NCBI GenBank assembly: GCA_949775045.1
Contig: OX459101.1
Span: forward strand, 17,452,180 to 17,516,179
DNA length: 64,000 nucleotides
Source of the DNA: Metridium senile
Taxonomy: Eukaryota > Cnidaria > Anthozoa > Actiniaria > Metridiidae
Reading direction: 5' to 3'
Shown here: positions 22,212-33,700 of the stretch, in pieces
Position numbering within the stretch: the stretch's first letter is position 1
How the letters are laid out: the number at the start of each line of letters is the position of its first letter
The notes under the pieces: model-generated
Told to the model about the DNA's origin: nothing
The model's database searches: none
The model's input: only the letters and a program-made list of their open reading frames with translations
Made by a program: the position numbers and the translations under genes

Positions 22212-25200
22212 CTAAGCAGTTTCAGGTTGTATAAGTTCATCATCTTCGTTTTTCTTTTCTTTTCTCCTCTTCAAAAATGGTATTCCATAATCCTCTGGGT
22301 TCTCTTCTGCCTCTACAGTCGTCTGATAGAGAGGTCGCTCAGCTGTCTCTGGTAACCATAGTGATGCGATGCCACATAAAATAGCACATGTACCAAATAT
22401 GGCCATAGGGAGAATAATGCTTGATCCTGGCAGCTGTGCCTAGAAAATGGATGAAAGAATATAACCTTTTCACAGTTCCGTTCAGTGACCACGAATGATA
22501 GTTCCAAGTTGAGGTTCGAGTTGCTACACATAACAAAACTATGATTATCATGTGCAGAGACTCCAAACTCGACTTTGAACTGCTGAAAACTGTTTTAATA
22601 AACCTTTTCAATGTAGTTCCGTTCAGTGACAACGAATAATAGTTCCAAGTTGAGGTTCGAGTTGCTACACATAACAAAACAATGTTTTATCATGTGCAGT
22701 AAATCCAAACTCGACTTTGAACTGCTAAAAACTGTTTTAATAAACCTTTTCAATGTAGTTCCGTTCAGTGACCACGAATAATAGTTCCAAGTCGAGGTTC
22801 GAGTTGCTACACATAACAAAACAATGATGTATGTACTAAGACTGTTGTAATTCAATAGCTTAGTTTTACCACAAAATTAAAGTTTTGGTGGACGTCAATC
22901 AACTATATTTCCAGGGCAACACATACTACAATGTCCGTTGCAAATCAGTGATAAACTCGCTACAAAGAGTTTCTGCCCGTAAAAATGATGAAATCGATTC
23001 CAAACTCTCTGAAATCGAGGTTGGGGAATACTTAGAAGAAAAAGCCTTAAGCAAAAAGACAAATGGACTCTTCAATTCTTATACAGTAAAAACCCGTGTA
23101 TAAGAACCTCGTTTTTTTTTCAAGTTTGCCTCCATAGGTTCTTATAATAAATGATGCTTACTGTGAATTTAGGCTACTAGGTTCTTAATTAGGTTCTTGA
23201 TTTTTTATGTTTATTCATTGGTGTGGCCACCACTATATTGAATCATTTATGCATTTTTTACTTACACAGTTAAAGAACATAATCCCTCCCTGATACATGC
23301 AGTATGATCTTATAACACTAACAGTGTTCATGGATATTTTTTAATTTGGTGTCTTTTTGCATTGAATGTCATGTACTGAAATTGCTGTTTTTGAAAATAA
23401 GAACCTGTTTAGATTTTAGTCTAGAGTGGTTCTTAAATGCTAGGTTTTTATACGCGGGATTTTACTGTATTTTCACAGTTCCGTTCAGTGACCACGTATG
23501 CAATAGGACAGGGAATTTCTTATAAATCACTGTAGTACGAAATTGCTAATGTTTACAATGGTAAATTTACCGCTGTAAAAATTTTGCCACGCATGCGTAC
23601 TCGTTTCACGGCTGTGTTCATATAAATAGTAGTTTTTTGTCTTCCACCGCTGTGAGACTCTACCATAGTGGTAGACTAGCTAGAAACAACATAAACAATA
23701 GAAACAATGACGTCATAATGATGTCATACCAGCATGAGTATGAACGAAGTCATAAGACTAGAAACAATAGAAACAATGACGTCATAATGATGTCATACCA
23801 GCATAAGTATGAACGAGGTCATAAGACTAGAAACACTAGAAACAAATACGTCATAATGATGTCATACCAGCATAAGTATGAACGGTGCAGCGATTCCACC
23901 GAAACGGGCAGCAGTCGAACCCACTCCCTGCGCCGTGTTCCTACGAAAACCAAAAAGGTTAAACAGTTCACTCTTTAGCGTGACAACAAAATATGTTAAT
24001 AGTACCCTTCACAGTTCCCTGAGCTATCTTAGCCGGGTCTGCATCAAAGCGAGACGAGACCTTTAAACACCTTACCGGACAATTATTCACGTGTCTCTAT
24101 CAATGCAAGCTCAACGTTCGTCTCGCTTTGATGCAAAGGCCAGTCTACCTTTTAAGATGGCGGAGGGAACTGTGAAAGACCATTTCATATTTGAGGGGGG
24201 AGGGGTGGGTTAAATCACCCAAACAAAGTATCGAGCAAGATCGGATTTCGATTCTTGAAACCTGGTTCACAGTAACCACATAAGCACTTGTCTTTCCTTT
24301 TACTGCCAGGTGATCTCGATTCGAAACGCGTAAAGGATTGTTTGTCAAAACGAATAGTTCCAAAATGGCGCCTCGAGACAAAAACAATTTCGGTTATTTT
24401 TAGGCATTTGCGATTTGTTTTTATTCTTTTTTATCCCTGATAGAGCAGCAGTGAGCTTTTATTGTCCAAATAACATAAAAAAAATTTAATGCTAAATTAT
24501 TTTAAAGACTTTTTTATCGAAGGTTAACACGGGAAACAACTCTCTCGAACGACGCCATCTTGGAATGGTTGGCGATGCAACATAAATGGTTGTGGCTTAT
24601 ACTAACCGGAAGTGCGCGCGTGAAATTACCTGGTGGGTTTGCGTATGTTGCTTATAGTTTTTCTGATGTCCCTAGTGTGAACCAGGTTTAAATAACAAAC
24701 ATTATGCCGCAAAGTATAATGTCATTTTATCTCGAGTCATGTTTAATACTTTCTCAACCACGAAGCCACATATCCGTTAAGGATGGGTTGCGTGATTAGC
24801 CGTTACCGGTATAAATTTAGATTAGCCAATCATAAGCTAAGGGCGGTGACGCTTGGGACTATATCATCTTCTACGAACATACTTTCGCCCTCTTTGATTT
24901 GAACATTCTACAAGAGAAAATCAACTCCAAAGAAAACTAAGGGCTAATTGTTACCAAATTATTTTAAAAGTGATTTAATAAAATACGTCACTACTTGTGG
25001 CCAAGTTATTCCAAACAAGGTCTCCAATTATTACATTATCTGATCAGCAAACTAGCACGACATATCTCAGTGAACCAGGATAATTTTATATCGTAATGAG
25101 CTGAGATAAAAAATGGTTTAACTTCAAATACAGCAAAAAGATATAGAGTGAGCTTATAATAAAATCGTGCATTATTTGAGGGTTAAACAAAAAACCGTGC

Positions 25201-26145
25201 AAACTTAGAATTACCCCACAAAATATCAAATGATCCATCCCTAAGGATTTAGTGGTTGTAAATACCTTAAGACAGTAGGAAAGAGTTCAGTTGTTATCAA
25301 ATATACCATGGCCCATTCCTGGTTGCTGATAACGAAACCAAAGACGACCAAGCATGTGATTGCTAGGGGATACTCTGACAAAAACAAAACATCATTTTAA
25401 AAATATCATTTTAAAAATATCATTGGCTGACTGACGTACTGACGTGTGAATGAACGATCGGTAGGCTAGTTGGTCAGTTGGTCAGTTGGTTGGTTGGTTG
25501 GTTGGTTGGTTGGTTGGTTGGTTGGTTGGTTGGTTGGTTGGTTGGTTGGTTGGTTGGTTGGTTGGTTGGTTGGTTGGTTGGTTGGTTGGTTGGTTGGTTG
25601 GTTGGTTGGTTGGTTGGTTGGTTGGTTGGTTGGTTGGTTGGTTGGTTGGCTGGCTGGCTTTTCAGTAATTTTGTTGTTTGGTTGTTATAAGTGGGTGTGA
25701 TGAATATATACCTTTAGGGATAGTCAATATCATCAGCAAGCCCACACCAGTAGATATCATTAAAACACAATGAGTTAAGCGACGTCCCAACCTAAACACA
25801 ACAATTAAGACGAATGATTTAATCATTTTATACGTAATATTACGAATGTAAAATGATAATTAGCAATAAATAAGTAAAAAAAACATTGTTTTCGGTACGT
25901 CGTAAAACGGGCAGTCGTTGTCGTTGCCTAGCCAGTGGCTAATGTTTAAGTATTCGAAATACTAGCTCACTACCCCTACATTGGCTATTTTAGCACACAT
26001 CACTTCTATAATGTTGTTTTACATCGAAATACAGGGAATCGTTTGCGAAACTCCCTAACCATTGGCAGATGTTTAAGTATACGACACATTTGCACTCACT
26101 ACTCCTACATTGAATTCTTAAGAGTACAGGACTGCTCACATGTTG

Positions 26146-26190
<45 letters not shown>

Positions 26191-26342
26191 AATGATTATG
26201 ATGACAATGATCGATGATGGTTGTGAGCATGTTAATAATGATGTTAATAATGATAATGCTGCTGCTGATGATGACGATGATGATAATGATGGTGATGATA
26301 ATGGTGAAGATGATAATGTTGATGTTGATGATGATGATTACA

Positions 26343-26389
<47 letters not shown>

Positions 26390-26439
26390 AATGATGATGG
26401 TGATGATGATAATGATGAAGATGATGAAGATAATGATGG

Positions 26440-26518
<79 letters not shown>

Positions 26519-28496
26519 AATGATGATGATAAAAAAGTGGTACTGGATTGTTCTCATCAAACCTGAGCATACCAAACCACGTAGGGAAAATAAAAATGGC
26601 CGAGATTGTTCCTTGCAACATAGTGATGACGTACACGTTGCCTGGCAACAATGACGTATAAATCATGATGGCGAAGTTGATCATTGCGGTTGTAAACCTT
26701 AAAAGAAAAGAAACAGTCATAATGATGATAATAATAATAATGATAATGATGATAATGACAATGATAATGATAACGATAATGATGATAATAGTGATAACGA
26801 TAATGATGATAATAGTGATAACGATAATGATGATAATAGTGATAACGATAATGATAATGATAATGACAATGATAATGATAACGATATTGATAATGATAAT
26901 GATAATGATAATGATAATGACAATGATAATGATAATGATAATGATAACGATAACGATAATGATAATGATAATGATAACGATAACGATAATGATAATGATA
27001 ATGATAATGATAATGATAATGATAATGATAATGATAATGATAATGATAATGATAATGATAATGATAACGATAACGATAACGATAACGATAATGATAACGA
27101 TAACGATAACGATAATGATAATGACAATGATAATGATAATGATAATGATAATGATAATGATAATGATAATGATAATGACAATGATAATGATAATGATAAT
27201 GATAACGATAACGATAACGATAATGATAACGATAATGATAATGATAATGATAATGATAATGATAATGATAATGATAACGATAATGATAATGATAATGATA
27301 ATGATAATGATAATGATAATGATAATGATAATGATGATAATTATAATAAGAATAAGAATAAGAATAAGAATAAGAATAAGAATAAGAATAAGAATAAGAA
27401 TAAGAATAAGAATAAGAATAAGAATAAGAATAACGATAATTTAATAATGATGATAATAATAGTCAGGACAGTGTGCATCATAACCAGCCTTTCTTACCAT
27501 CCAAAACCCGTGATAAGTGTCCATTTCCGCATCTTTGAAGTACGTACTAGATCCCATGGAGTATATCTCTTTACAGTAGCATTTCGTTGTACTTGATTCT
27601 CGTGAATAGACTTCAACAAGCTCATCATCTGCTCAGGGTCACATGGTTTGTCATCTTTACCACCGTACTTCATGATAATCTTGTGGGCTTGTGTTAGTTT
27701 ACCTTTCACAACGAGCCAACGAGGGGATTCGGGATAAACCCTTTGGAAAGAAAGCAGTATATGTGACTGTAGTGTTTACAAGTGTTGGTATTGTACGTGA
27801 TGCTAATTTGCCAACCATTTTCACAATAGATTGGTTAATTTTCTTCGTTCTAATAACAATGGTTGGTTGGCAAAACCATAACAAAATACGTCAATGTACG
27901 TCCACCTATTACGCCTTGTTTATACTAGCGTAAGCATAAGCAACATACGTAGCAGACTCAGTAAAGCATTTCTCGACGAGGTGTGAGAAAAGACAAGTGC
28001 GGCTAATGAGCAAAGCCCAACTGAGTCTGCGTATTTTGCTTATACTTAAAGCCTGGTTTACACTAGCGACGCACTAATATTCACCAGAACGATAGGTAGA
28101 GCAAAAGGGTAGGAGCACTTGTTGCCCAGCCGTAAGTTCTCCAGTCTCTATAAAAGTAGGCTATCAAGATTTGAATATAGGCTCCCATCAACCAATAGAA
28201 GCCATTCACACTGCCCATTCTTGCACGGTAACCAGGTCCAATGACTTCCATCATGAGAATGAACTGGGATAAGGTAGCACTGATCATAAACGCCCCGTTA
28301 CAAAATCTTAGGAATGCTAGAAGTGGTACGGATGACTTTACAAATGTCTGGGCTATACCACAAGAAGCCTGTCGACAATAAGATAAAATGGTGAAGATAA
28401 TGATGATGATGATGATAATGGTGATGATGGTAATGATGATGATGATGATAATGATGATGATGGTGATGATGATGATGATGGTGATGATGATGGTGG

Positions 28497-28534
<38 letters not shown>

Positions 28535-28537
28535 GTA

Positions 28538-28615
<78 letters not shown>

Positions 28616-31023
28616 GTGGTGGTGGCAGGCAGGCAGGCAGGCAGGCAGGCAGCTTCAACTTTCAACATTTTTGAAATAACTGTTTATGCATAAAGGGTAG
28701 ATCCTAAACAATATTATCATTTATATTATATTTTCCGTGATTTTGATTGGCCGAAGGAACTGTAAATAACTGCCTACAAAAATGCGCATTACGTTGCAAA
28801 GCTGTTTTGCTGCAAATAATAGTCTACTCATGCGCAGTAACGCTGCTTTGTAAACATGGCTCGCTTCGATTTCATCGTTTTGATTCATTATTATCATTCA
28901 TGCGTCTTGCCCCTTCAAATATTACATAATATATATGATAAATAAGAATGATAAAACAATTATTGAACTGGACTATCACAAAATATCGTGATTTGTCAGT
29001 GTCTCGCTATCAGTTATTTGCCTCAGTCGCGGACGGCATCAGATCATATCGCCGAAACAAATCATGATATTTAGCTCAACCTCGTCCAATAATTGTTTAT
29101 TATACTATTACCATGACAACGATAGAACCAAAGACGACCGTTTTCCGTCCAAAAGCGTCGGATAGGATACCTGAAGCGAAGGAACCGACCAACATACCAA
29201 CAAAGAACATGGCCTGTATTAGAGCTGACAGATATGATCGACCACAAATCAGGCTCCACTGAAATCAAAGCAAGTGTGAATTGTACTGTAATATAATGAA
29301 ATTTGTAACACCGTCCGACGAAGGGCTAAAGCTTATATAATTCAATATTGGTTCCAGTCCCTTGTCGAGTAAAAAACAAAATGGCGTTTATTTTGACTGA
29401 TCGTGCGAATTCGAAAAGACTGGGAACTAATCTCATTAATATTCCTTGCCACATTTTCCTTGTTGTCCGTCTACACAAGCAAATTTGATCCTTGACAATT
29501 TTTCCTTGTCAAGGAAAAGCCAACATGCTAGCTTTTCCTTGTCAAGGAAAAATTGTTCATTTTACTCCATCTACACGAGCAATTTTTCCTTGTCAAGGAA
29601 AAGTTGTCAAGGAAAAATTGCTCGTGTAAACGCCACTTTAGAAGCCGCGGACACATCTTCATTTTACCTCGAGTAAGAACTGAACGTTTTAAAATAAGTT
29701 TTATTAATAGATCCTTATTCAATTTTATCGAATTTTTTCTTCAAGATTTAGAAAGCTTTTGTATTACGCTATATATAGTTTTCATAGTTTTTATACAGGT
29801 GTAACCAGGTGATCTCGCTTCGAAGCGCGCAAAGGGCCGGATTGTTTGTCAAAACGAATAGTTCCAAAATGGCGCCTCGAGACAAAACAATTTCGCTTAC
29901 TTTTAGGCATTTGCGTTTTGTTTTTATTCTTTTTGATCCCTGATAGAGAAGCGGTGAACTTTTATTGTCCAAGTAAAATAAAACATTTTAATGTAAAGTT
30001 ATTTTAAGGACGCATTTATCGTGGGTTAACACGGGAAACAACTCTCTCGAACGACGCCATCTTGGAACTGTTGGCGATGCGACAGAAATGCTTCTGATTG
30101 GCTTATACTAACCGGAAGTGCGCGCGCGAAATCACCTGGAATAGACGACTTTCATAAATGGCCGCCACTAATTATCATAATTTTTAAAATTGATATTTTA
30201 AGAAAAAGAAAGCTATTATATGATAGACATTCACCATAACAATAAATAACGATTAAATTTAAAATTTGCAAGAATCTATAAGAGAAAAATCAGAAAAACA
30301 CCAAAACAAGGCATCAAAGGCCTCAGCAGAAAATTACATACAAATCTCTACATTTTTTATTGAGCATAACTTCTTTGGTATTTAAGCGAGAGCATCAAAA
30401 CCTTCCAAACATGCCTATTTCAGGTGGTTCTTTCATATGACAGTGCTAAAATATTAAAATATCTGTTTACTTGAAAAATCATTTTCCGGTACATATTATG
30501 GTATATATTGAAGTGGTCTATGAACCTTTGGATATGTACATATATTACTATTATCTAATATTTTATAATTGTAAGCTTACACGTCTTTTGTAAGTTTTGA
30601 TATAAGTTTCAAAGGTACAACGTTTTAGACAAAAATGTTAAATTCTTGAAAACTTATGAGAATTTCAGTACTAGTATTCAGTATTCTACGTTTTTTGAAA
30701 TCATTTGACATCATGAAATTAATTTTAGTCCAACTCACCTCCGATACAGCTGTCGTGAAGGATGTTGAATCAAATTCATACGATGTACAATTAGTGCAAC
30801 ATTTACTGACCCCACACGTAACATTTGCAGTAGTGCACTGGAACTTTGGTGTCCCGACAACAAATACAAGCTGCCCAAACATCATACCCTGACCAATGAG
30901 CATCAAGCATGTCCCGTATGCAACCTTCTTCTGGTAGCTACCAAACGATTTGACATATTTGTAGATGTCGTTGTATTCGGTAAACTTTGAAGATTCATTT
31001 TCCTTTTCGATCAGGCTGTCCAT
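22212..31023 (-). CDS. SLC22-family organic ion transporter, copy B, nine exons, 527 aa
   Basis: A tandem paralogue of copy A with the same membrane-carrier role; substrate unknown. Exons: 31023-30739, 29258-29112, 28368-28085, 27740-27498, 26697-26563, 25791-25712, 25374-25266, 23940-23868 and 22439-22212. Total is 1,584 nt, 528 codons with stop. Exons 2-8 have exactly the same lengths as in copy A (147, 284, 243, 135, 80, 109, 73 nt) and all phases agree. Copy B has a 16-codon shorter N-terminus. Family motifs are present: [32 protein letters not shown] and LPETAERPL. Exon 4 is nearly identical to copy A, unlike the rest. The exon-5 donor is GTTTGA, weaker than the others. Exons 3 and 5 lie within about 20-35 bp of microsatellites, and three tandem copies of the exon-8 donor are present (23700-23868). 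The reading frame is intact. Confidence 0.93.
22448..22830. repeat. Three tandem units of ~150 bp
   Basis: Units carry 'cagttccgttcagtgacc', 'gttccaagttgaggttcgag' and 'ttgctacacataacaaaa'. The last is truncated. A related copy is at 13949-14080. The array lies in SLC22-B intron 8, immediately upstream of exon 9 (minus sense); frames across it are repeat artefacts. Confidence 0.85.
23082..23469. mobile_element. MITE with TACAGTAAAA-type ends, ~390 bp
   Basis: The left end is 'tacagtaaaaacccgtgtat' followed by aagaacct. The right end is the inverted 'ttatacgcgggattttactgta'-like sequence. A second, much shorter relative is at 59223-59292. Ends starting TACAGT with TA flanks are compatible with a Tc1/mariner-type non-autonomous element; that link is inference. 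It is in SLC22-B intron 8. Confidence 0.8.
23700..23868. repeat. Tandem repeat carrying extra copies of the exon-8 splice donor
   Basis: A ~66-bp unit with 'gacgtcataatgatgtcata' and 'ccagcataagtatgaacg' is repeated three times. The innermost copy is the true 3' end of SLC22-B exon 8 with its donor (GT at 23867-23866). The two outer copies reproduce the last ~18 nt of the exon and the same GTATGACATC donor context. Confidence 0.85.
24006..24178. mobile_element. MITE family M2, copy 2
   Basis: Begins 'ccttcacagttccctgagct', contains 'cgtctcgctttgatgcaaag' as the inverted inner end and finishes 'ggcggagggaactgtgaaag'. About 173 bp, a shorter relative of the copy at 7758-7965. It lies in SLC22-B intron 7. 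Confidence 0.85.
24316..24625. repeat. Dispersed repeat family M5, copy 2
   Basis: Has 'tcgaaacgcgtaaaggattg', 'ttccaaaatggcgcctcgag', 'cgaacgacgccatcttgga' and the 'accggaagtgcgcgcg' right end, in the same order as 20866-21125 and 29815-30145. It lies in SLC22-B intron 7. A right-end fragment of family M7 follows at about 24640-24690. Confidence 0.8.
25486..25650. repeat. (GGTT)n microsatellite, ~165 bp
   Basis: Essentially uninterrupted ggtt units run between SLC22-B exon 7 (25374-25266) and exon 6 (25791-25712), ending in a few ggct units. Every plus frame stays open because the unit lacks stops, so the apparent W-L-V-G proteins are artefacts. On the transcribed strand the tract is (AACC)n. 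Confidence 0.97.
26147..26530. repeat. (TTG)n then (GAT)n-rich microsatellite
   Basis: A (ttg)n run (26145-26190) passes into irregular and then pure gat repeats up to 26530. It ends 32 bp from the donor of SLC22-B exon 5. Polyaspartate-, methionine- and histidine-like frames here are repeat artefacts. Confidence 0.97.
26720..27434. repeat. (GATAAT)n and (AATAAG)n compound microsatellite, ~715 bp
   Basis: gataat/gataac units run from 26720 to about 27335, then aataag units from about 27340 to 27434. The tract begins about 23 bp upstream (minus sense) of the exon-5 acceptor of SLC22-B and ends 64 bp from exon 4. Frames within are artefacts. Confidence 0.97.
27913..28072. mobile_element. MITE family M7, copy 1
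   Basis: Begins 'gccttgtttatactagcgta', contains 'gcagactcagtaaagcattt' and 'gagcaaagcccaactgagtc', and ends 'agcctggtttacactagcga'. About 160 bp. It lies in SLC22-B intron 3, 12 bp from exon 3. A copy split by another MITE is at 59582-59965. Confidence 0.8.
28388..28651. repeat. (ATG)n and (GGCA)n microsatellite
   Basis: atg/gtg units fill 28388-28620, followed by ggca repeats to 28651. The tract starts 20 bp from the acceptor of SLC22-B exon 3. Confidence 0.97.
29338..29637. mobile_element. MITE family M3, copy 2 (left-truncated)
   Basis: Shares 'attggttccagtcccttgtc' and 'gaaaagactgggaactaatc' with the other copies and ends 'ttgctcgtgtaaacgccact'. The left ~150 bp present in the other copies is missing. 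It lies in SLC22-B intron 1, near exon 2. Confidence 0.85.
29815..30145. repeat. Dispersed repeat family M5, copy 3
   Basis: Starts 'aggtgatctcgcttcgaagc' and ends 'gcgcgcgcgaaatcacctgg'. The termini 'aggtgat' and 'atcacct' are inverted, so the family is a transposon with short inverted ends, best preserved in this copy. It lies in SLC22-B intron 1. Confidence 0.8.
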
Positions 31024-31073
31024 GATGCACTGCGGTAGAGGTAGTACAATATTAGATGGTGCGTAGGTTGTGT

Positions 31074-31345
31074 AGCATGAGTGGCCTAGCGGTGAGAGCG
31101 CTGGCCTTTCACCACAGTTGTAACCTGGGTTTCATTCCCAGCTCGGGCGACAAGTTAATATAGTTTGTATCATGTGTTGTTCTCTCTCATGCCACAAGGG
31201 TTTTTCTCCGGATTATCCGGTTTTCCTTGTGAGCAGTGTTGTGTGTTGTAAATATGGAATGTAGTGGTAGTGAGTGTGAGTGAACCTCACGGAAGAGCCC
31301 CGATGGGGAGAGTGATAAAAATACGTTTTTAATTCGCTGGACTAC
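31074..31345 (+). mobile_element. tRNA-derived SINE
   Basis: 'gagtggcctagcggtgagag' gives the A box and 'cctgggtttcattcccagct' the B box of a tRNA-like head. A body follows containing 'tttctccggattatccggtt' and 'tcacggaagagccccgat'. It sits 50 bp upstream of the start codon of SLC22-B, so it may overlap the promoter or 5' UTR. The cloverleaf is imperfect and no tRNA is called. Confidence 0.8.
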
Positions 31346-32251
31346 TTGTCTGTTGTACGTTTTCTCGAGAAAAAATCCGGATGTAACGCAAGCTAGTCTG
31401 ACCCCACCCAAAAGCGAAGGGAGAGGGCCCTGGGAGCGAGGTTGAGTCTGTTGGTGCCTCTACGGCTTTTCACAATTAGTCCGTTAGTCCTAGCATCCGT
31501 TAAAATGTGTTTTTTTTAATCAAAGTTTTATTGCATATTAGCTCAACATAGATTTACACTCATTTCTAAACTCCCCTCTCTCCCCAATCCCCACCCCTCA
31601 ACCCCAATCCCCGACTTTGTGACGCGACTTTGTTTATACACATACTGGAACCTAACATTCTTACTTTTACGCTGTAAAACAGTTTTTCTTTTACATGGCA
31701 TGAATAAATATAAACTAGAATCGAATATGTTGAATTCACTACTAAAAATAGAGCAATGCTTAACGGCGTTATCAATGTTTGACCTTGCCATGGGTAGGTT
31801 TGATCAAGTCCTGTCATCGCTTTGTCATGTTTAGCGTGTCATGCAAAATATCATTTTTACGAATATCTCGCGAAGAAAAAAAGCAAAGCAAATGTTGTTT
31901 TTGGTAACCGATAGACAAGACGTTGAATATTATAATCACTGGATGTTTTTTTGTTTTTTTTTTCGAGACACATTAAGTCAAGTTTTGAGACTGAGATGTC
32001 GGATAGGCGATACACATGTATTCAAAAACGGCTGAATGGAAATGCAGTTACGAGTTACAGAATTACAAAGTTAGAGAGTTACAAATATATATAAAGAGTT
32101 ACTAACATAACAAATGTCAGTCATTGACATGAATAGCGTGATCGAACAACATGTCACCCAAACATAAGCGAATGCTGGTAGATGATGAACTATATTTAAA
32201 ACAAAAACTAAAACATTAATATAACAACAAGAATTTGATTAGAATAATATT
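31346..32251. other. Intergenic sequence with no recognised feature
   Basis: Short open frames (for example 31543-31817 minus and 31841-32035 plus) show no motif, splice logic or family resemblance. AT-rich and without obvious repeats apart from 'gagttac' runs near 32050-32105. Confidence 0.4.
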
Positions 32252-32318
32252 AGCCTAAGAAAACAGACGTTGTTTCGCTCCTGACGAGGAGCGAAACAAC
32301 GTCTGTTTTCTCAGGCTA
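32252..32318. repeat. Near-perfect hairpin
   Basis: 'agcctaagaaaacagacgtt' followed by gtttcgctcc pairs with its complement ending 'tctgttttctcaggct', with a loop of only a few bases (tgac). Arms are ~31 bp. It may be a minimal foldback element. Confidence 0.85.
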
Positions 32319-32642
32319 GAATAATATATAATATAATTACTTGTAAAAAAAAAAACATACTTGAACTGGTCGTGGTCGCTTCCCCTCAGAAAATATAAAA
32401 TATTATAAGATATTAAATGTCTATTTTAGGGATTGACTTTGCTTTGACCTTGGTATATGTGTAGCTCCTATTTCAATCTCGAGCTCGTGATATTCGTGTG
32501 TCTCTCGGAATTAATCAGTAACCTATTTAACCGCCCCCGAAAAGTATATGATAAATGTAAATTATAAAGGTATATTCCTTTAAGAAGTTGTTATTATTTT
32601 ATTATTATTGTTTTATAAATGTTTTATAAATGTAAATTGATT

Positions 32643-32850
32643 TTGGCATGTTCCGGGTGTTCCGAGTATGTTCCGGACATGTTCCGGGATTTCGGGCATG
32701 TTCTGGGAGTTCCGAGCATGTTCCGGGCATGTTCCGGGTGTTCCGAGCACTTTCCGGGTGTTCCGAGCACTTTCCGGGTGTTCCGAGCACTTTCCGGGTG
32801 TTCCGGGCACTTTTCGGGTGTTCCGGGCACGTTCTGTGTTTTACAGACAC
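32643..32850. repeat. Tandem repeat of 'gttccgggtgttccgagcac' type
   Basis: About ten units of roughly 21 bp (and shorter variants) built from tgttccgg and ttccgagca. All six frames are partly open, giving low-complexity frames with no real protein. It is GC-richer than its surroundings. Confidence 0.9.
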
Positions 32851-33460
32851 GTACTTAAATCCGTCCGGAAGTCAGGTCAACGAACCGTTGTATATCGCTA
32901 TAGATCGGACACGAATATTGTATAGTACTTATGAAAGTCCAACGTTAGTTTTTTTCAAAATTCAAGTTAAAAACTTATGCAAATCAGAACGATTTTGTAT
33001 CTAAAATACAACCTTCGTAGCGGACGTTATTTCTTTTATCAAATTCTGATAATAATTCATAAATTTATAAGTACATATACAAGTCTCCCCAGCAGCCGTG
33101 ATTATGTGTATTGTATGACACACATAATCTTGACTTTTCGACTCTTTGTATCTATTACGCACATTAGTGACTAGAAGAGTCAAGATTATGTGGGTCATAT
33201 AATAAATTAATTCGATCATAACAAACGTTTATTCTACTCAAGAATCTGCAGTGACTTTTATAACCTGTTATAACAAATTCATGTGTCTTTCCAGTCTTTC
33301 TAGTAATGTTTAAAATCAAATTCCTTTCCATGCTAAAATACGTGAAGGTCATTCTATAGTCTAGTATATATAATGTAATTAGCAGTACTCACTACCAATA
33401 CCGTGTATTATGAAGCAATTACAGTAGTTCTTTTTATAATAACTCCGGCGTTTATCGTTT

Positions 33461-33699
33461 AAGGCCCCGGGCAAACGGCTTCAACATGTACATTTGCTTC
33501 AACATACGTTCGATTTTATTGAATGGCAATGTTTAATCGCTTTTTAAAACTCTTTCAACATAGTTGAAACGCGTTGGAGCGATGTTGAATTGATTTTGAA
33601 AGTCTTGAAAGAGTTTAAAAGCGTTTAAACATTGCCATTCAACACATTCGAACGGATGTTGATGCATTAATGTTGAAACCGTTAATTTGCCCGGACCTT
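33461..33699. mobile_element. MITE family M6, copy 1
   Basis: Starts 'aaggccccgggcaaacggct' and ends with 'ttgcccggacctt'. Inner inverted pairs include 'caacatacgttcgatttt' and 'cattcgaacggatgttg'. About 240 bp. A second copy (59712-59930) is inserted inside an M7 element. Confidence 0.85.
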
Positions 33700-33700
33700 T

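Noticed and set aside
25470..25700. Three overlapping frames of repeated W-L-V-G
   Set aside because: They are translations of an uninterrupted (GGTT)n microsatellite that lacks stop codons.
26147..27444. Long poly-Asp, poly-Met, poly-His and Ser-Leu frames up to 259 codons
   Set aside because: They lie wholly in GAT/GATAAT/AATAAG repeats apart from the part that is SLC22-B exon 5.
32605..33004. Several 65-118-codon frames on both strands
   Set aside because: They come from the ~21-bp 'ttccgggtg' repeat, which is open in most frames.
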